From Nonomuraea candida (GTDB taxonomy: Bacteria; Actinomycetota; Actinomycetes; Streptosporangiales; Streptosporangiaceae), in contig NZ_JOAG01000062.1 of NCBI RefSeq assembly GCF_000725485.1, positions 1 to 44,611 of the forward strand: a stretch of 44,611 nucleotides of DNA, in the 5' to 3' direction. This document shows positions 1 through 9,800 of the stretch, piece by piece (the stretch's first letter is position 1; every line of letters starts with the position of its first letter). Below the pieces are notes generated by a model. It had not been told where the DNA came from, did not search any database, and saw nothing but the letters and a program-made list of their open reading frames with translations. Position numbers and translations under genes: made by a program.

Positions 1-79
1 CAGGCCCTACAACCCCCATCAACACGGCGCTGCAGCCGCCCTTACCAAGCAAACGACCGAGCATGTTCCAGCGTGAGGT

Positions 80-96
80 TGACACAGGGGGTGTCA
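80..96. promoter_or_regulatory. Inverted repeat TGACAC-N5-GTGTCA overlapping a stop codon
   Basis: The arms TGACAC (80-85) and GTGTCA (91-96) are perfect complements around AGGGG. The right arm covers the stop codon of the leftward XapX gene. It could be a weak terminator hairpin for that operon or a regulator site with a TTGACA-like core for something left of the window. Nothing chooses between these. The bases 1-79 show no gene. Confidence 0.3.
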
Positions 97-297
97 TCGT
101 GCTTCCTCTCCGGAGGTGGTCGTCCGGCGGGCGCGGGCGGCGGCCACGGCGCGTTCGCCGATGAGGATCCCGGCCAGCCCGGTCAGCCCGACGAGGGGCG
201 GGGCGGGGGAGGTGACGCCGAGCGCCCAGTAGACCGCCCCCATCAGCAGGCCGGCCGCGAAGGCGACGGCGGTGCGGCGGGCCGTCCGCGCCCTCAC
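94..297 (-). CDS. XapX-domain small membrane protein (second copy)
   Basis: A 67-residue protein with two hydrophobic stretches (about residues 9-28 and 33-50) separated by the turn VTSPAPPLVGLTG, the hallmark of the XapX/DUF1427 family. The family's function is unknown; members are inner-membrane proteins of about 50-90 residues. The start is GTG at 297, which overlaps the stop of the preceding XapX gene as GTGA, so translation is probably coupled. It has a longer, Arg-rich C-terminal tail than its neighbour. The two copies look like a tandem duplication, because SPAPP and the LxGLxG pattern are shared. It is the last gene of the quercetinase operon as seen here. Confidence 0.75.
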   Translation of the reverse strand: MRARTARRTAVAFAAGLLMGAVYWALGVTSPAPPLVGLTGLAGILIGERAVAAARARRTTTSGEEAR

Positions 298-440
298 AGG
301 GCCGCCAGGAAGGACTGGCCGAGCAGCATGCCGAGCAGGCCGACCAGGGCGACCGGTGGCGGGGCCGGCGACTTCACGCGCAGCGCCGCGTACAGGACCC
401 CGACCAGGATGCCGGCGAGCAACGCCTTGACGTAGGGCAT
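294..440 (-). CDS. XapX-domain small membrane protein (first copy)
   Basis: A 48-residue protein, MPYVKALLAGILVGVLYAAL followed by the loop RVKSPAPPPVALVG and a second hydrophobic helix. This is essentially the whole length of a XapX (DUF1427) domain. ATG at 440 lies 2 nt after the stop of the upstream quercetinase, and its own stop overlaps the GTG of the next XapX gene. The tight packing suggests the three genes are one transcript. The biochemical role is not known. XapX proteins are often found beside aromatic or xenobiotic genes, and location in a flavonoid-cleavage operon would fit; that link is inference. Confidence 0.78.
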   Translation of the reverse strand: MPYVKALLAGILVGVLYAALRVKSPAPPPVALVGLLGMLLGQSFLAAL

Positions 441-442
441 GG

Positions 443-1003
443 TCAGGCTCCCGCCCGCCACTCGTGGCCGGGCAGGAAACGCACGTCGTAGCGCTGCGGC
501 ACGGTGGCGAACTTCTCGGGCGCGGGCACGTACGGCTCGGCGGGCAGGGTGAGATCGTCGGTCGGGGTGCCGAGGCTCTCGAAGAAGCGCTCGAACGTGC
601 CGCCGGGCCCGGCCGCCACGCCGACGATCTGGCTGTGGTGGCGTTCGATGCGGTAGGCGTGCGGGCAGTTCCTGGGCACGAAGCCGAAGTCGCCTGAGGT
701 CAGCAGCTTCTCCTGCTGCTCCCCTTCGGGGTCCTCGACGAACAGCCGCACCGCGCCCTGGGTGACGAAGAAGACCTCGTGGGTGCCGGGGTGCAGGTGG
801 GCGGGGATGATCTGGCCCTTGGGACCCTCGCAGGTGAAGAAGTTGAAGGTGTTCTCGGTCTGCTCGCCGCCGGCGTAGACGGTGATCAGGTCGCCGAACA
901 GGTGGGCGCGGTCGCCCAAGCCCTTCTCCACGAAGTAGGGCCGGCCGGGTTCGGGCGGTAGGGCGGAGCGGGTGCGGTAGGGGGTGGCGAATTCCATGGT
1001 CAT
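443..1003 (-). CDS. queD: Quercetin 2,3-dioxygenase, monocupin type
   Basis: A 186-residue single-cupin protein. The cupin signature is complete: H69 and H71 in AHLHPGTHEV, E76, and H115 in NCPHAYR. These are the 3-His-1-Glu metal ligands, at the same spacing and length as the nickel/cobalt-preferring QueD of Streptomyces sp. FLA. The family opens the heterocyclic ring of flavonols such as quercetin with O2 and releases CO. The start ATG 1003 is preceded by AGGAG (1012-1016); an internal ATG at 997 is a weaker choice. It leads an operon with two XapX genes and diverges from a MarR gene. It probably acts in the cytosol, as no signal peptide is seen. Other pirin-like cupins are possible but fit less well. 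Confidence 0.85.
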   Translation of the reverse strand: MTMEFATPYRTRSALPPEPGRPYFVEKGLGDRAHLFGDLITVYAGGEQTENTFNFFTCEGPKGQIIPAHLHPGTHEVFFVTQGAVRLFVEDPEGEQQEKLLTSGDFGFVPRNCPHAYRIERHHSQIVGVAAGPGGTFERFFESLGTPTDDLTLPAEPYVPAPEKFATVPQRYDVRFLPGHEWRAGA

Positions 1004-1029
1004 GGGGAGAACTCCTGTTCATGAGCTAT

Positions 1030-1046
1030 TGTCAGGCTACCTGACA
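1030..1046. promoter_or_regulatory. Perfect palindrome TGTCAGG-CTA-CCTGACA, likely MarR operator
   Basis: Seven-base arms with a 3-nt centre sit between the divergent quercetinase (start 1003) and MarR gene (start 1110). The size and position fit a MarR dimer site that could repress both directions and be released by a flavonoid. Binding is inferred. Confidence 0.65.
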
Positions 1047-1109
1047 TTAAGAGGGGTGGGAGGATTTGGCAAGACCGCCGTACCGCCGACGACTGGATTT
1101 TCCGAAGAG

Positions 1110-1583
1110 ATGACCCCGACGACCCGTAACCTGCCCCAGCGGCTGGCCGAGGCCAAGCGCTGGTTCGACGAAGGGCTCCTGGCGAGCATGGAGGCCGCGG
1201 GCGAGCGCCCGCTGACCATCGCGCAGGCCTGGGTGTTCGCCACCCTGGACGACACGGGCACCACGGTGTCCGAGCTGGCCCGCCGCATGGGCGTCACCCG
1301 GCAGAGCGCCCACCAGGCCGTGCACGGCCTCATCGACGCCGGCCTCATGGAGCAGGCGCCCGACCCGTCCTCCGCGCGGGCCCGGCTGATCCGCCCCACC
1401 GCGGAGGGGTGGCGGGCGCACGAGCTGGCCCAGCGGTGCATCGCCGTGATGGAGGAGACCCTGGCCCGGCGCCTGGGCGAGCCGGCCGCCACGGCCCTGC
1501 GCGCGGCGCTCGAAACGCCTTGGGGCGACCCTCCGGTGGTCGCGCCCCCACCCGGGGGAAGGCCGGACGGCACGCAGGGCTGA
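1110..1583 (+). CDS. MarR-family transcriptional regulator
   Basis: A 157-residue protein. The winged-helix region is at about residues 50-100: TVSELARRMGVTRQSAHQAV forms the HTH, followed by LIDAGLMEQAPDPSSARARL as the wing. ATG 1110 is chosen because upstream codons run back through the palindrome at 1030-1046. A GAAGAG stretch at 1104-1109 abuts the ATG, so the ribosome site is poor. MarR proteins are dimeric repressors released by small phenolic ligands, and the divergent quercetinase makes a flavonol a natural candidate. The wing lacks the common DxRxR pattern and has SSARAR instead. The C-terminal 20 residues are Pro/Gly-rich and probably disordered. Confidence 0.8.
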   Translation: MTPTTRNLPQRLAEAKRWFDEGLLASMEAAGERPLTIAQAWVFATLDDTGTTVSELARRMGVTRQSAHQAVHGLIDAGLMEQAPDPSSARARLIRPTAEGWRAHELAQRCIAVMEETLARRLGEPAATALRAALETPWGDPPVVAPPPGGRPDGTQG

Positions 1584-1740
1584 CGGCGAACCGCGCCGCG
1601 AAGGGGCGCGTGCGGGTGATCCGCCACCGGGCCGGGGCGGCGGAGGTCTTGGGCCTTGCCCGCGGGGGAGGGCCTCGGGGGCGGTGCGGATGGGGGAGGG
1701 TCTCGCGTGGCTCCGGCGGGGAGGGCGGCACAATGGGCGG

Positions 1741-2625
1741 ATGACCGCCGATGATCAACCACCGGCCACGCCGTTCGAGGAGCGGTTGTGGGCCGCGCAC
1801 CGGGACGGGAACCTGGCGCTGTGCCTGGGCCTGCTGCGCGAGGCCGACCTGGCGCTGCCGATCACCGCCGAGGCGGCGCAGTCGGGCCGGGCCGCCTGGG
1901 CGACCGTCGCCGACGCCGAGCGGACCTGGCTGCCGGCCTACACGTCGGTCGAGGCGATGCGCCTGGCCACCGGCGGCGCCGCCACGCACTGCCGGGTCGT
2001 GTCGATGGTGGAGCTGGCCGCCGGGTGGCCCGACCTGACCTGGGGGCTGGCGGTCAACGCGGGGCTGCGGGTGTCGTTCCCGCTGGAGCCGGGGACGGTG
2101 GCCCGGCTGGCGGTGCCCACGCTGGCGCAGGACCTCCAGCTCGCGCCCGAGTCGGGCGTGCCCGTGGTCCAGAAGCTGCTCTCTCCCGCCGACCTCGACG
2201 ACCTGCTGGTGGACCGGGATCCCCGGGTGTCGGGCTACTGCCACCACGCGCTGGACGTCTCGCACATCGCCACGCCCGCGGTCCTGGCCGCCGCGCTGGG
2301 CCGCCCCGACCTGCTGACCGAGAGCGGCTCGCTGAACATCCTGCGCTGGCGCCCCGTCGGCCCCGGCCTCTACCGCACCCCGTACGGCGGCACCGACGAG
2401 GCGGGCCGGCGGGCCGTGGCGGGCTGGGTGGTGGAGGAGCCGCCGTTCGTCGGGATGGGGCTGGTGCCCTCCGTCGACAACGTCATCCGGGAGTACAAGG
2501 TGTACGGCGTGGGCCTGCCCCACGGCGCCGAGATCTGGGAGCTGACCATCGCGGGAACCGAGCACCGCAGGGCCCTCTACCACGGCGACCTGCGGCGCTG
2601 GCTGCTGATCGGGAGGCGGTCATGA
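1741..2625 (+). CDS. SseB-like N-terminal domain protein
   Basis: A 294-residue soluble protein. Residues about 10-120 (FEERLWAAHRDG, then ADLALPITAEAA, WLPAYTSVEAM and FPLEPGTVARL) match the actinobacterial SseB-like N-terminal domain. This domain is named after a Salmonella type III secretion protein but is widespread in actinomycetes near ESX genes. The C-terminal half has no domain I can name. ATG 1741 was chosen because it begins the conserved domain directly; a further in-frame start lies at 1684. The stop overlaps the next gene as ATGA. Role unknown; a chaperone or regulator of the secretion locus downstream is only a guess. Confidence 0.7.
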   Translation: MTADDQPPATPFEERLWAAHRDGNLALCLGLLREADLALPITAEAAQSGRAAWATVADAERTWLPAYTSVEAMRLATGGAATHCRVVSMVELAAGWPDLTWGLAVNAGLRVSFPLEPGTVARLAVPTLAQDLQLAPESGVPVVQKLLSPADLDDLLVDRDPRVSGYCHHALDVSHIATPAVLAAALGRPDLLTESGSLNILRWRPVGPGLYRTPYGGTDEAGRRAVAGWVVEEPPFVGMGLVPSVDNVIREYKVYGVGLPHGAEIWELTIAGTEHRRALYHGDLRRWLLIGRRS

Positions 2626-3011
2626 CGGCCTGGCACGGTTACCGGGCCCGCTGGCGGGGCGCCGACTACCCGGCCAGCCCCGAGCCGCACGCCCTGGAGC
2701 TGTGGGTGCGCCTGCGCAGCGCCGAGCCGGTGGACGGCTTCGAGGAGGTCGAGCCCGGCTGCCACGTGCGCACCGTGCCGGTGTCGGAGTGCGAGTCGCT
2801 GCACTTCGTGACCGTCGAGTGCCACTGGCGCGGCGAGCCGTTCCAGGTGCACGGCGAGCGGGACGGGCTGCTGCTGCTCGAATACCTCGGGGGATCGGCG
2901 CCGCGGGCGCGCGAGCTGGGGCTGGAGCGGGTCGAGCGAGGCGTCTACCGGTGCTGGGTGCCCCAGGCGGAGGCCGGCGAGCTGCGCGAGGAGGCGGTGT
3001 CCCTTATGTAG
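2622..3011 (+). CDS. Hypothetical protein coupled to the SseB-like gene
   Basis: A 129-residue acidic protein, not recognised. It starts at ATG 2622 inside the stop codon of the SseB-like gene, so the two are translationally coupled. It is rich in Glu and aromatic residues (for example GFEEVEPGCHVRTVPV and FVTVECHWRGEPFQV) and looks like a small mixed alpha/beta fold with no signal peptide or membrane segment. Its length and position beside a giant toxin-like gene would suit an immunity or accessory protein, but no sequence motif supports that. Confidence 0.6.
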   Translation: MTAWHGYRARWRGADYPASPEPHALELWVRLRSAEPVDGFEEVEPGCHVRTVPVSECESLHFVTVECHWRGEPFQVHGERDGLLLLEYLGGSAPRARELGLERVERGVYRCWVPQAEAGELREEAVSLM

Positions 3012-3067
3012 CGGAAATGCAGCATTTTCCGTCGAACACTTGTTTCTTGGTATTCATGTGACGGAAA
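3012..3067. promoter_or_regulatory. Three CGGAAA elements upstream of the ESX-like operon
   Basis: This AT-richer gap holds CGGAAATGC (3012-3020) followed by GCATTTTCCG (3022-3031), an inverted repeat with one bulged T. A second perfect repeat pairs TTTCCGTC (3026-3033) with GACGGAAA (3060-3067). The site begins right after the TAG of the preceding gene and ends 53 nt before the YbaB-like start. It may be a terminator hairpin, an operator array or both. Confidence 0.4.
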
Positions 3068-3120
3068 CTTACCCTTCAGGCATATGTGCCGTAACAGGAC
3101 GCGAATGTCGTGAGGGGGAT

Positions 3121-3525
3121 ATGGGGTCACCGGAGCGGCCAGACGTGGCGGGGATGCGGGCGTACGCGGAAGAGCTGCGCACCATGTTCAACCGGTTGCA
3201 GGACGAAGGGCTGGAGCTGCACGCCCGGGCGAAGGCGGTCCAGGTCACCGAGACCTCGCCCGACGGCCTGGTGTCGGTGACCGTCGGGGCGCGCGGCGAC
3301 CTCGTACGGCTCGATCTCGACCCGCGCATCTACCGGCGACCCGACGCCCGCAAGCTGGCCGACACGATCGCGGAGACCACGCGCCGCGCCGCCGCCGCGG
3401 CGCAGGAGCGCGTCACCGAGATCTTCGCCCCCGTGATCCCTCCCGAGCAGTTCAGGGCGCACCTCGACGGTGACCTGGAGACCGTCCTGGCCCGCCTCTC
3501 CGACCCGGCGGGAGGCGCCAGGTGA
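3121..3525 (+). CDS. YbaB/EbfC-family protein of an ESX-like locus
   Basis: A 134-residue protein. The core LVSVTVGARGDLVRLDLDPR (about residues 58-77), flanked by long helices, is the YbaB/EbfC fold. Stand-alone YbaB proteins are nucleoid-associated dimers, but in actinomycetes paralogues are found next to WXG100-like genes and giant secreted proteins, where their role is unknown. ATG 3121 follows a GAGGGGG ribosome site (3111-3117); longer in-frame starts run into the promoter repeats. The stop overlaps the next gene (GTGA at 3522), so it is coupled to the WXG-like protein. Confidence 0.75.
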   Translation: MGSPERPDVAGMRAYAEELRTMFNRLQDEGLELHARAKAVQVTETSPDGLVSVTVGARGDLVRLDLDPRIYRRPDARKLADTIAETTRRAAAAAQERVTEIFAPVIPPEQFRAHLDGDLETVLARLSDPAGGAR

Positions 3526-3869
3526 ACGAGCCATGGAACGGCAACTACATCTCCAAGTCCGTCGTGGACCGGGGCCTGTCCGGCTGGTCCGGCATGGCCG
3601 AGGAGCTGGAGCGCACGCTGCCGGAGCTGGTGGCCCGGGTCGAGGAGTGCCTGATGAAGGCCCCGTGGGGCGGGGGAGCCGAGGGCGTCGCCTTCCGGCA
3701 GGCCCACCTGCGCGACGGCGGGCCCTTGGAGATGCTCAGCCAGTGCGCCGAGCTCGCCAAAGGAGTCACCGACGCCGGTGAGCGCGTGCGCAAGGCGATC
3801 GACAACACCCGCCAGACGGACGCCGACATCAGCCACGATCTCACCGCCGGCCTGATGCGCGAAGTCTGA
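3522..3869 (+). CDS. WXG100-like (ESX-type) small helical protein
   Basis: A 115-residue, mostly helical protein. The bend motif APWGGGAEGVAF (about residues 47-58) lies between two helical arms, as in WXG100/EsxA-like proteins, with WGG in place of WxG. The start is GTG 3522 in the GTGA overlap; an ATG at 3533 is out of frame. Proteins of this type form helical hairpins that dimerise with, or are fused to, type VII secretion substrates. It sits 10 nt upstream of a giant protein whose N-terminus is CpnT/WXG100-like, so it is a likely partner or co-secreted targeting factor. No secretion ATPase gene is in the window. Confidence 0.7.
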   Translation: MNEPWNGNYISKSVVDRGLSGWSGMAEELERTLPELVARVEECLMKAPWGGGAEGVAFRQAHLRDGGPLEMLSQCAELAKGVTDAGERVRKAIDNTRQTDADISHDLTAGLMREV

Positions 3870-3879
3870 GACCCGGCAC

Positions 3880-6800
3880 ATGACGATCGACACGGGCGGG
3901 AGCACCGTCCAGGGCGCCGGCGGCATGCCCGCCCGCCTCGACGTGGCGCGCATCGACACCGACGAGCGCCCCGTCTGGGAGACGGAGAACCTGCCCGACT
4001 GGGTGGCCTACTGGCTGCTCCCCATGCTGTCCGGGGGCCAGAAGTGGCCGGAGGCCAGCGAGGCCGGACTGTCGCTGCTGGCCCAGGCGTACGTGGCGCT
4101 GGCCGACGGGACGATCTCCCCGGCCGAGGCGGCGGGAATGGCCGCCCGCACCGTCGTGACCGGCTGGGTCGCGCCCCCGACCGAGAACTTCGTCGTCAGG
4201 GCGCGCGAGCTGTTCGGCCACGAGGGCGGGCTGGCCGGCGTGACGGGCAACGCCCAGGCGTTCGCGGTGCAGGCCGACAACTTCGCCATCGACACCCAGC
4301 ACTCCAAGCTCGCCATCAACGTGGCGTTCTGGATCACGGTCATCGCCATCGCCATCGCCATCATCGTCGCCTTCTTCAGCGCCGGGACCTCCACCGCTCT
4401 CGTCGGCCCGTACGCGAACGCCGCCCGCGCCGCCATCAGCCGCATCCTCACCCGCCTGACGGCCGCGGCCGGCCGCGAGCTCGGCACCACCAGGCTGGCC
4501 AGGGTCAGCGTGCTCAGCGGCGCCACCGGGCGCGGCGCCATCACCCGGCTGCTGGCCTCGCCGATCGGCAGGGAGCTGCCCGAGGAGATCGGCGAAGAGT
4601 TCGTCATCGGCGCGGTGGCCCAGAAGCAGCAGATGGACATGGGCACCAGGAAGGAGTACGACTGGCAGAAGTCCGCGGCGGACGTCGTCGGCGCGGCCGG
4701 CGGCACGGTCGTCGGGACCAAGCTGGCCGGCCCGGTCTCGCGCGTCACCCGGCACGTCCCCGGCTTCGCCGGCCGCGCCCTGACGACGGGCCTGACCAAC
4801 ACGATCGCCTCGCCCTTCGGCAGCGTCCTGGCCAACGCCGTGGTGTACGGGCAGTGGCAGAACCCGCTCACGGCGGACGCGCTGCTGGGCGGGTTCCTCG
4901 GAGGCGTGGGCCGTACGGGGAGCATCAGCCCCCTCAGCGTCGACGTCGCCACGGCGCTGACCCATCCGGTGAGCACGCTCGCCTCGGCGCACGACCGGGC
5001 CGCCATGGCGGACGCGGCCCGCGCGGGCGGCCCGGGAACCGCCTCCGGCGCGAACGGCGGCTCCCCGGGGCCCGACGGCGGCCAGTCCGGCGCGGCCGGC
5101 GCGGGCCGCGGCCCCGACCAGCCCGCCGCTCCGGTCGCCACCACCCCGCCCGCCTCCACCGGGGCCACCGCCCTCGGCTCGCGCGCCCCCGCCGTCCCGG
5201 CCGCCTCGCACGCCCCCGCCTCGGGCCAGCCGGCCGGCCAGGGCGCCCGGCCCGGGCTGCCCGACCTCGACGCGTCCTCGCAGCGGCGTGCCTCCGCCTC
5301 CCCGGACCAGCCGGACCAGGCCCCCGTCGCCCCGGCCCCCGACGAGGACGACGACGGCCGGGAGGAGGCCGCACCGCCGCGTCCCGAGACGTCCGCCGCC
5401 ACCGGGCCGCCGTCCCGGGCGGACGGCCCGGCACAGCCCGGCCACGCCTCCCGGCAAACCGCCCCCGCGCCCGATCAGCCCGTTCCCGCGCCCGATCAGC
5501 CGGGGGCCGCGTCGGACGGCTCCGGCAGCACCTCGTCCGCCCCGGCGGCGAACCCCGCGGAAGCCGCCACGCCCGAGCCCGCCCCGGCTACGGCAGACGC
5601 GACCCGGCAGGACGATGCCCGCACCCCGACGGGCGGGGACCGGACGAGCGACGGCGACGCCCAGGCCCGGCCGGCGGGCGACCAGGCGCGTGACGGCGAC
5701 GCCCGCGCGGCCCAGCAGGGCGACACCGGGACGCCGACCGGCGGCGGGCGGGCGCACGAAGGCGACGGCCGGGTGCGCGGCGGCGACGGCCGGACGGACG
5801 AGACCGGGGACGCCGTGCCCGTCTCGGCGCTCACCTCGACGGCGGCTCCGGCGGCGCTCAGGGCGCGGTCGGCGCTGGTGGACGCGCTCGGGGCGAACTT
5901 CCCCGACGCGGTGCTCACCCCCACGGGCGATGTCATCGTCCCGACCGCCGCCGGCAACCGCGTCATCCCCGCCACGACGATGGCCCGCGTCCGCGCCGCG
6001 CTGAACGACCGGGCCACGCAGGTCGCCACCCAGGCGGAGCTGGAGGTGGAGGCCGCCGCCATGCTCATGGTGGCCCAGGCCGAGGACACCCTGTCGGCCC
6101 CCGCGCCCGCCACCCCGCCCCGCGCCACCGCCGGCCGGCCCGCCCCCGGCACCGGACCCCGGGCGACCGCCGGCCCGCCCGCCCCCGGCAGCGCCCGCAC
6201 GGCGGCCGGCCCGCGCGCGTACGCCGCCACGGGAGCCCGCGCGGACGCCGGCCAGGGGCCCACCAGCAGGCCCGGCACCGTCACCGCCCGGGCGCTGCCC
6301 GGCACCGGGTTCGTCCCCGACGGCCGCCAGGGCCCCGATCTCACCGTGGACGAGACCGGCGCCGCCGCGTCCCGGCTCCGGACGGACCTCTACCTCGGCG
6401 AGGACGTGGAGGAGGTGACCTGGCTCGCGGACCGGGGGCTGCTGCGGGTGCGCTCGCGGACGCTGGGCACCCACTACTTCCGCCCCCAGGTGGGCGACCT
6501 CGACCCGGGGCTGATGGCGCGTACCGAGCTCAGGTCCGGCGTCGACGCGGACGACCCGCACCTGGTGCGGTTCGCGCCCCGGACGGCCGGCGACCAGCTC
6601 GTCAGGGTGTGGCTGCACGAGACCACCGACATCCTGCACCTCCTGGCGGACAACAGGCAGGAGCAGCTCACCAGGGTCCGCCCGCGGCCGATGCCGGCCA
6701 CGAACGAGAGCGGCCGCACCCGGAACGCATGCGTACCCGCCCGGCTCAACGAGCTGGCGTTCCTGACCGGGGAGTGGCGGTCGGCGGCCACGATGCCCGA

Positions 6801-9800
6801 GGTGCGCCGGCTCGCCGTGGACATCGACGGCGTGCGGCGCGAGCTGCGCGAGCACGGCCACACCCCGCCGCCCGCGCCATGGGAAGCGCAGGGCGAACGG
6901 CCCACCCACGCGCCCCCGGCGCCGGACGAGCACGCCGACGGCGAGGCCGTACGCTCGGTCATCGCGGCGCTCCGCACGGCGGAGGAGACGCTCGAACGGC
7001 AGGTGGACGCGTACACCACGAGCGCGGAGAAAGCCGGCACGCAGGCCGCCGAGGCGCGCCACACCGCCCGGCAGGCCCGCAAGGACCGCGACGACGGCAG
7101 GTTCGGGCGGGCCCGCGCGGCACGGCGGGAGGCCCGCGGCCACCGGGCCGCCCAGGAGCGCCACACCCGCATCGCCCAGTCGTACGCCGCCGCCCTGCGC
7201 GAGGTCACCGAGGCGCGGAAGGCCTACGAGCGGCTGCTGACGGCGCTGAACCAGGCCGGCAGGTACCCGAGGGCGGGCGAGGTGAGCATGTCCGCCATCG
7301 CCACCTCGCTCCGGGCCGAGGCCAAGGAGGCGCACAAGCGCTACCTGGAGGCGCTGCGCGCGGCCCTGCCCCAGGAGATCGTCCTGTCCGCGTCGATGCC
7401 CACCGGCAGGCTCGCCCACCTCGGCGCGCTCACCGGCAAGGTCAACGCCATCCTGGAGAGCAACGGCGTCCACAGGCGCTTCACCCCTGACGAGCTGGAG
7501 CGCGCCCTGCGCGGCGACTGGCACAAGCTCGTCTCCGACGACGGCGCCGTGCTCCGCGCCGGCCAGGGCAGGTCGGCGGGCGAGCTGCGCATCAAGCTCA
7601 CGCTCGGCGACCTGGTCGAGGTGCTCGACCCGGCGGTGAAGGCGTCCGAGATGATGGTGGGCGTCTTCTTCCAGGCCGGCAGGACGGTCACCGCCACCGA
7701 CTCGGGCAGCGGCGGCCTGTCGCTGGGGTTCGACACCAAGGCGCTCGCCCCGCTCCTGGAGGAGGGCGGGCCGGCCAGGGCCGCGCTGGAGCTGCTCGGC
7801 GTCGGCGTCGGCGTGAGCGGCGGGCGCAACTGGTCGACCTCGGGCGGCGCCGGCAGGTACGCACAGGGCGGCGCGGTCTTCACCAACCGTGGCGACGGGC
7901 TGCTGTTCGACGGCGCGGCCGCGTACACGGTCCAGTTCCGCGGCGCGCGCGACAATGCCTGGAGCAGGCCCGTCACGGTGGACTCGGGCGAGCCCGGCGA
8001 CAACGCCGGCCAGCGGGTGTGGGTCTCGCCCGCCTACGCCGACCAGCCGCCGCGCAGGCTGGCCTGGATCGACGACGCCAAGCGCGACCCGGCGATGCCC
8101 AACAACGTCGTCTACGGCATGTCCGGGCTGGAGGGCGACCTCGACGCGCTCATGGCCAAGCTCGGCGGCGACTTCGCCCGGGTCGGCACGAACGCCCATG
8201 CCGACCTGCGCACGTTCGTCACCCAGGAGCTGCCGGCCCGGCTGCGGGAGGCCGTCAACGGCATCGACCAGGTGTTCGCCGTGGCGGGCGAGCCGCAGAC
8301 GAGGATCCGGGTGAAGACCGAGATCGTGCTGGCGACGGCCAGGCCCGTGGGCGGCCGGAGCCCCGCCGACTGGGGGGAGGAGGTGCTCGTCGACTTCGCC
8401 GCCTCACCGGGGGAGGCGTCCAACGGCGGCTCCCTGGAGGGGAACCTCTCGGCCGGGTTCAACCACCCCGGTCTGGACCAGGTGGACGTCTTCCAGAGCC
8501 TGGGCGACTACGAGCCGAAGCTGGCGGGCAGGGCCAAGGGCGCCCGGGCGGCCTCGCAGTCGTACTCGTCCACGGCCAACACCCAGGCCATCGAGGTAGA
8601 CGTGCACCGGTCGATGGAGGACTCGCTGGGATTCGAGGTGCAGGTGCGGCGCACCTACACCGTGGAGCGGGCCGGCCAGCGGCCCGTCACGCTGCCGACG
8701 CGCACGGGCACGGTCCTGTTGCGCATGCAGGAGAAGGCCGCCTACCGGTTCGGGCTGCCGGTCGACGACGCGGCGCTGGTCCGCGGCCCCGACGGCCGGC
8801 CGCTGATCGGCCCCGACGGCATCGAGGTGCTGCGCGGCGACCCCCGCGTCGTGCCCATCAGGGGGCGCAGGACCGAGCTGCCGGACTGGCTCGGCGACGG
8901 CCCCGGCCAGATCCGCGGCGTGGGACAGGGCCTGGTGGAGGCGATCACCGGGCTCGACGGGATGGCGAAGAAGGTACTGGACCGGCTCGGGAAGCTGGGC
9001 GTCGTGCCGGAGGTCGTCGGGGGAGTCCCGCGGTACTCCTCCGACCCGCTGACCCGCGCCAGCCAGATGCTGAACCTCCCGGAGGTCGTCGCCCAGCTCT
9101 CCGAGCGGCGGCTGCGCACCGCCTACGACCAGCTGGCGCAGGACAAGGGCATCCACGTCAGCCTGCCGGTCCACCGCGTCAACGGCGCCACCCGGCACTA
9201 CACCCTCCGCCTGTCGCTGCAACAGGACTTCAGCGACCGGGGCGGCTACGCCGGCGTGACCGAGACGAAGTCCGTGGTCAAGCTGCACATCGGCTCAGAC
9301 ACCTCGGCGCGCGGCATCAGCCGCTCCAGGACCTACTCCGGCGGGCCGTCCGGCAACGAGAGCGACGGCCCCGACGAGGGGCAGGACGGCCTCTCGCACG
9401 AGGTCGGCGTCAACGCCGGCGGCAACCGCGTGCGCACGGCGGGCTCCAGCACCGGCAGCACCGTCAACGTGGTGACGCTCTCCGAGAGCGGCGACCAGGT
9501 CGCGCTCTTCGACGTCAAGCACACCCTCAAGGTGGAGCTGCTGCACGACGGCGAGACGACGCTGCTGGACTCCCGGGACGGCAGCGCCAGGCTGGCCTTC
9601 GACGCCAACCTGCTGCCCCCGAAGGTCGGCAGCAGGCCCGCCCCGCTGGGCAGGCTCACCGACGACGTGCGCGCGCGCACGACGCTGCTGGCCATGGACG
9701 CCGGCCCGATGCTGGAGGCCGCCGCCAGGGTGGTGCCCCAGGCGATGCGCGGCGACTCGGTCGCCTTCCACCACATGGCGGCCTTCGTCGACACCTACAA

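Noticed and set aside
6616..6630. HETTD as an active zinc protease site
   Set aside because: The second His of HExxH is Asp and the downstream DEHAHL residues of copy 2 are changed (NELAFL). It reads as a decayed copy.
3841..8199. A 1452-codon open frame on the minus strand
   Set aside because: It lies opposite the giant gene, is almost pure Gly/Arg/Ala/Val/Pro, and has no domain. Long antisense frames are usual at this GC content, and the plus-strand frame has clear domains.
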